DNA from: Ancylobacter amanitiformis
Lineage (GTDB): Bacteria > Pseudomonadota > Alphaproteobacteria > Rhizobiales > Xanthobacteraceae
Length of the DNA: 64,000 bases
Assembly (NCBI RefSeq): GCF_030814815.1
Contig: NZ_JAUSVR010000003.1
Span: forward strand, 62,001 to 126,000
Direction of reading: 5' to 3'
This document shows, piece after piece, positions 63,944 through 64,000 of the stretch. The notes beneath the pieces are model-generated. The model did not search any database. It had not been told where the DNA came from and saw nothing but the letters and a program-made list of their open reading frames with translations. The position numbers and the translations under genes are program-made. Within the stretch, counting starts at the first letter, position 1. Each line of letters begins with the position of its first letter.

Positions 63944-64000
63944 ATGAATCCTGCCGATGTGGCGCAAACGGCCATGGCAGCCCCCGCCGGCGACCTTTCG
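63944..64000 (+). CDS. tolQ: TolQ, N-terminal fragment
   Basis: Nineteen codons (MNPADVAQTAM..., ending GDLS) are seen before the window ends. The start and the position after ybgC fit alphaproteobacterial TolQ, the proton-channel subunit of the Tol-Pal envelope machine. AAAGAG precedes the ATG by six bases. Confidence 0.75.
   Translation, partial: MNPADVAQTAMAAPAGDLS

Noticed and set aside
1-64000. tRNA, rRNA, transposase, integrase or attachment sites
   Set aside because: Reading both strands for T-loop consensus with acceptor stems, rRNA-like blocks and transposase or recombinase motifs gave nothing convincing; only the tmRNA acceptor end resembles a tRNA.

Overview
The window is about 64 kb of a GC-rich chromosome (roughly two-thirds G+C by eye) from an alphaproteobacterium, most likely of the order Hyphomicrobiales. 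Supports are a circularly permuted (two-piece) tmRNA gene with an ANDNYAPVAQAA tag, an alphaproteobacterial SspB beside it, zinc-ligand-free L31 and L36, the cell-cycle regulator family DUF1013 (TrcR), and a set of order-typical small families (DUF1192, DUF1465, DUF2065, DUF2852, DUF4164, DUF4169, DUF1036). A Xanthobacteraceae-like source would fit but cannot be proven from the sequence alone. Almost all of the window is core chromosome; no prophage, transposase, CRISPR array, rRNA or tRNA was seen.

Layout. 1-6.7 kb: end of a glycerate kinase gene, a secreted DUF1036 protein, then the membrane quality-control group hflK-hflC-DUF2065-degP on the minus strand and a two-gene DUF4169/ribbon-helix-helix unit. 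7-15.4 kb: fumC, a Spy/LTXXQ-type periplasmic protein, thyA, the tmRNA gene followed by its partner sspB, a flavin oxidoreductase overlapping folA, and a TPR protein. 15.5-24.8 kb: rpmJ, rnhA-thrB, ispH, trcR, prpE, two YdcH-like genes, a one-cysteine peroxiredoxin, a DsbD-N protein and yqgE. 25-33.4 kb: a 1152-residue GGDEF/EAL membrane protein, a Sel1-repeat protein overlapping a ThiE-like gene, and a large exported Trp/Gly-rich protein. 33.6-39.3 kb: the central-carbon (glycolysis/Calvin) group aldolase, pgk, gap, tkt, all on the minus strand.

39.6-51.3 kb: DUF4164-zapA, then a cytoplasmic subtilase with a small downstream gene that resembles the subtilase's own N-terminal domain, suhB, a MotA/ExbB-like and OmpA/MotB-like pair, a GNAT, a cation efflux protein, an ABC exporter, rpmE, DUF1465, DUF1192 and a quinone oxidoreductase. 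51.6-55.2 kb: a candidate 6S RNA directly before 5-formyltetrahydrofolate cyclo-ligase, a YmdB-type phosphoesterase, an alpha/beta-hydrolase-fold protein with no nucleophile serine, and yebC. 55.5-64 kb: an LLM monooxygenase, a TauE/SafE permease, an EamA permease, then ruvC-ruvA-[AT-rich orphan]-ruvB, a TetR regulator, DUF2852, ybgC and the start of tolQ.

The observations most worth following are: (1) a roughly 40% G+C gene of unrecognised family lying between ruvA and ruvB and overlapping the ruvB start; (2) the subtilase plus stand-alone prodomain-like protein, inserted after zapA; (3) the candidate 6S RNA and the ssrA-sspB pair; (4) many short (14-18 bp) tandem duplications spread over the window, several of which fall exactly on start or stop codons.
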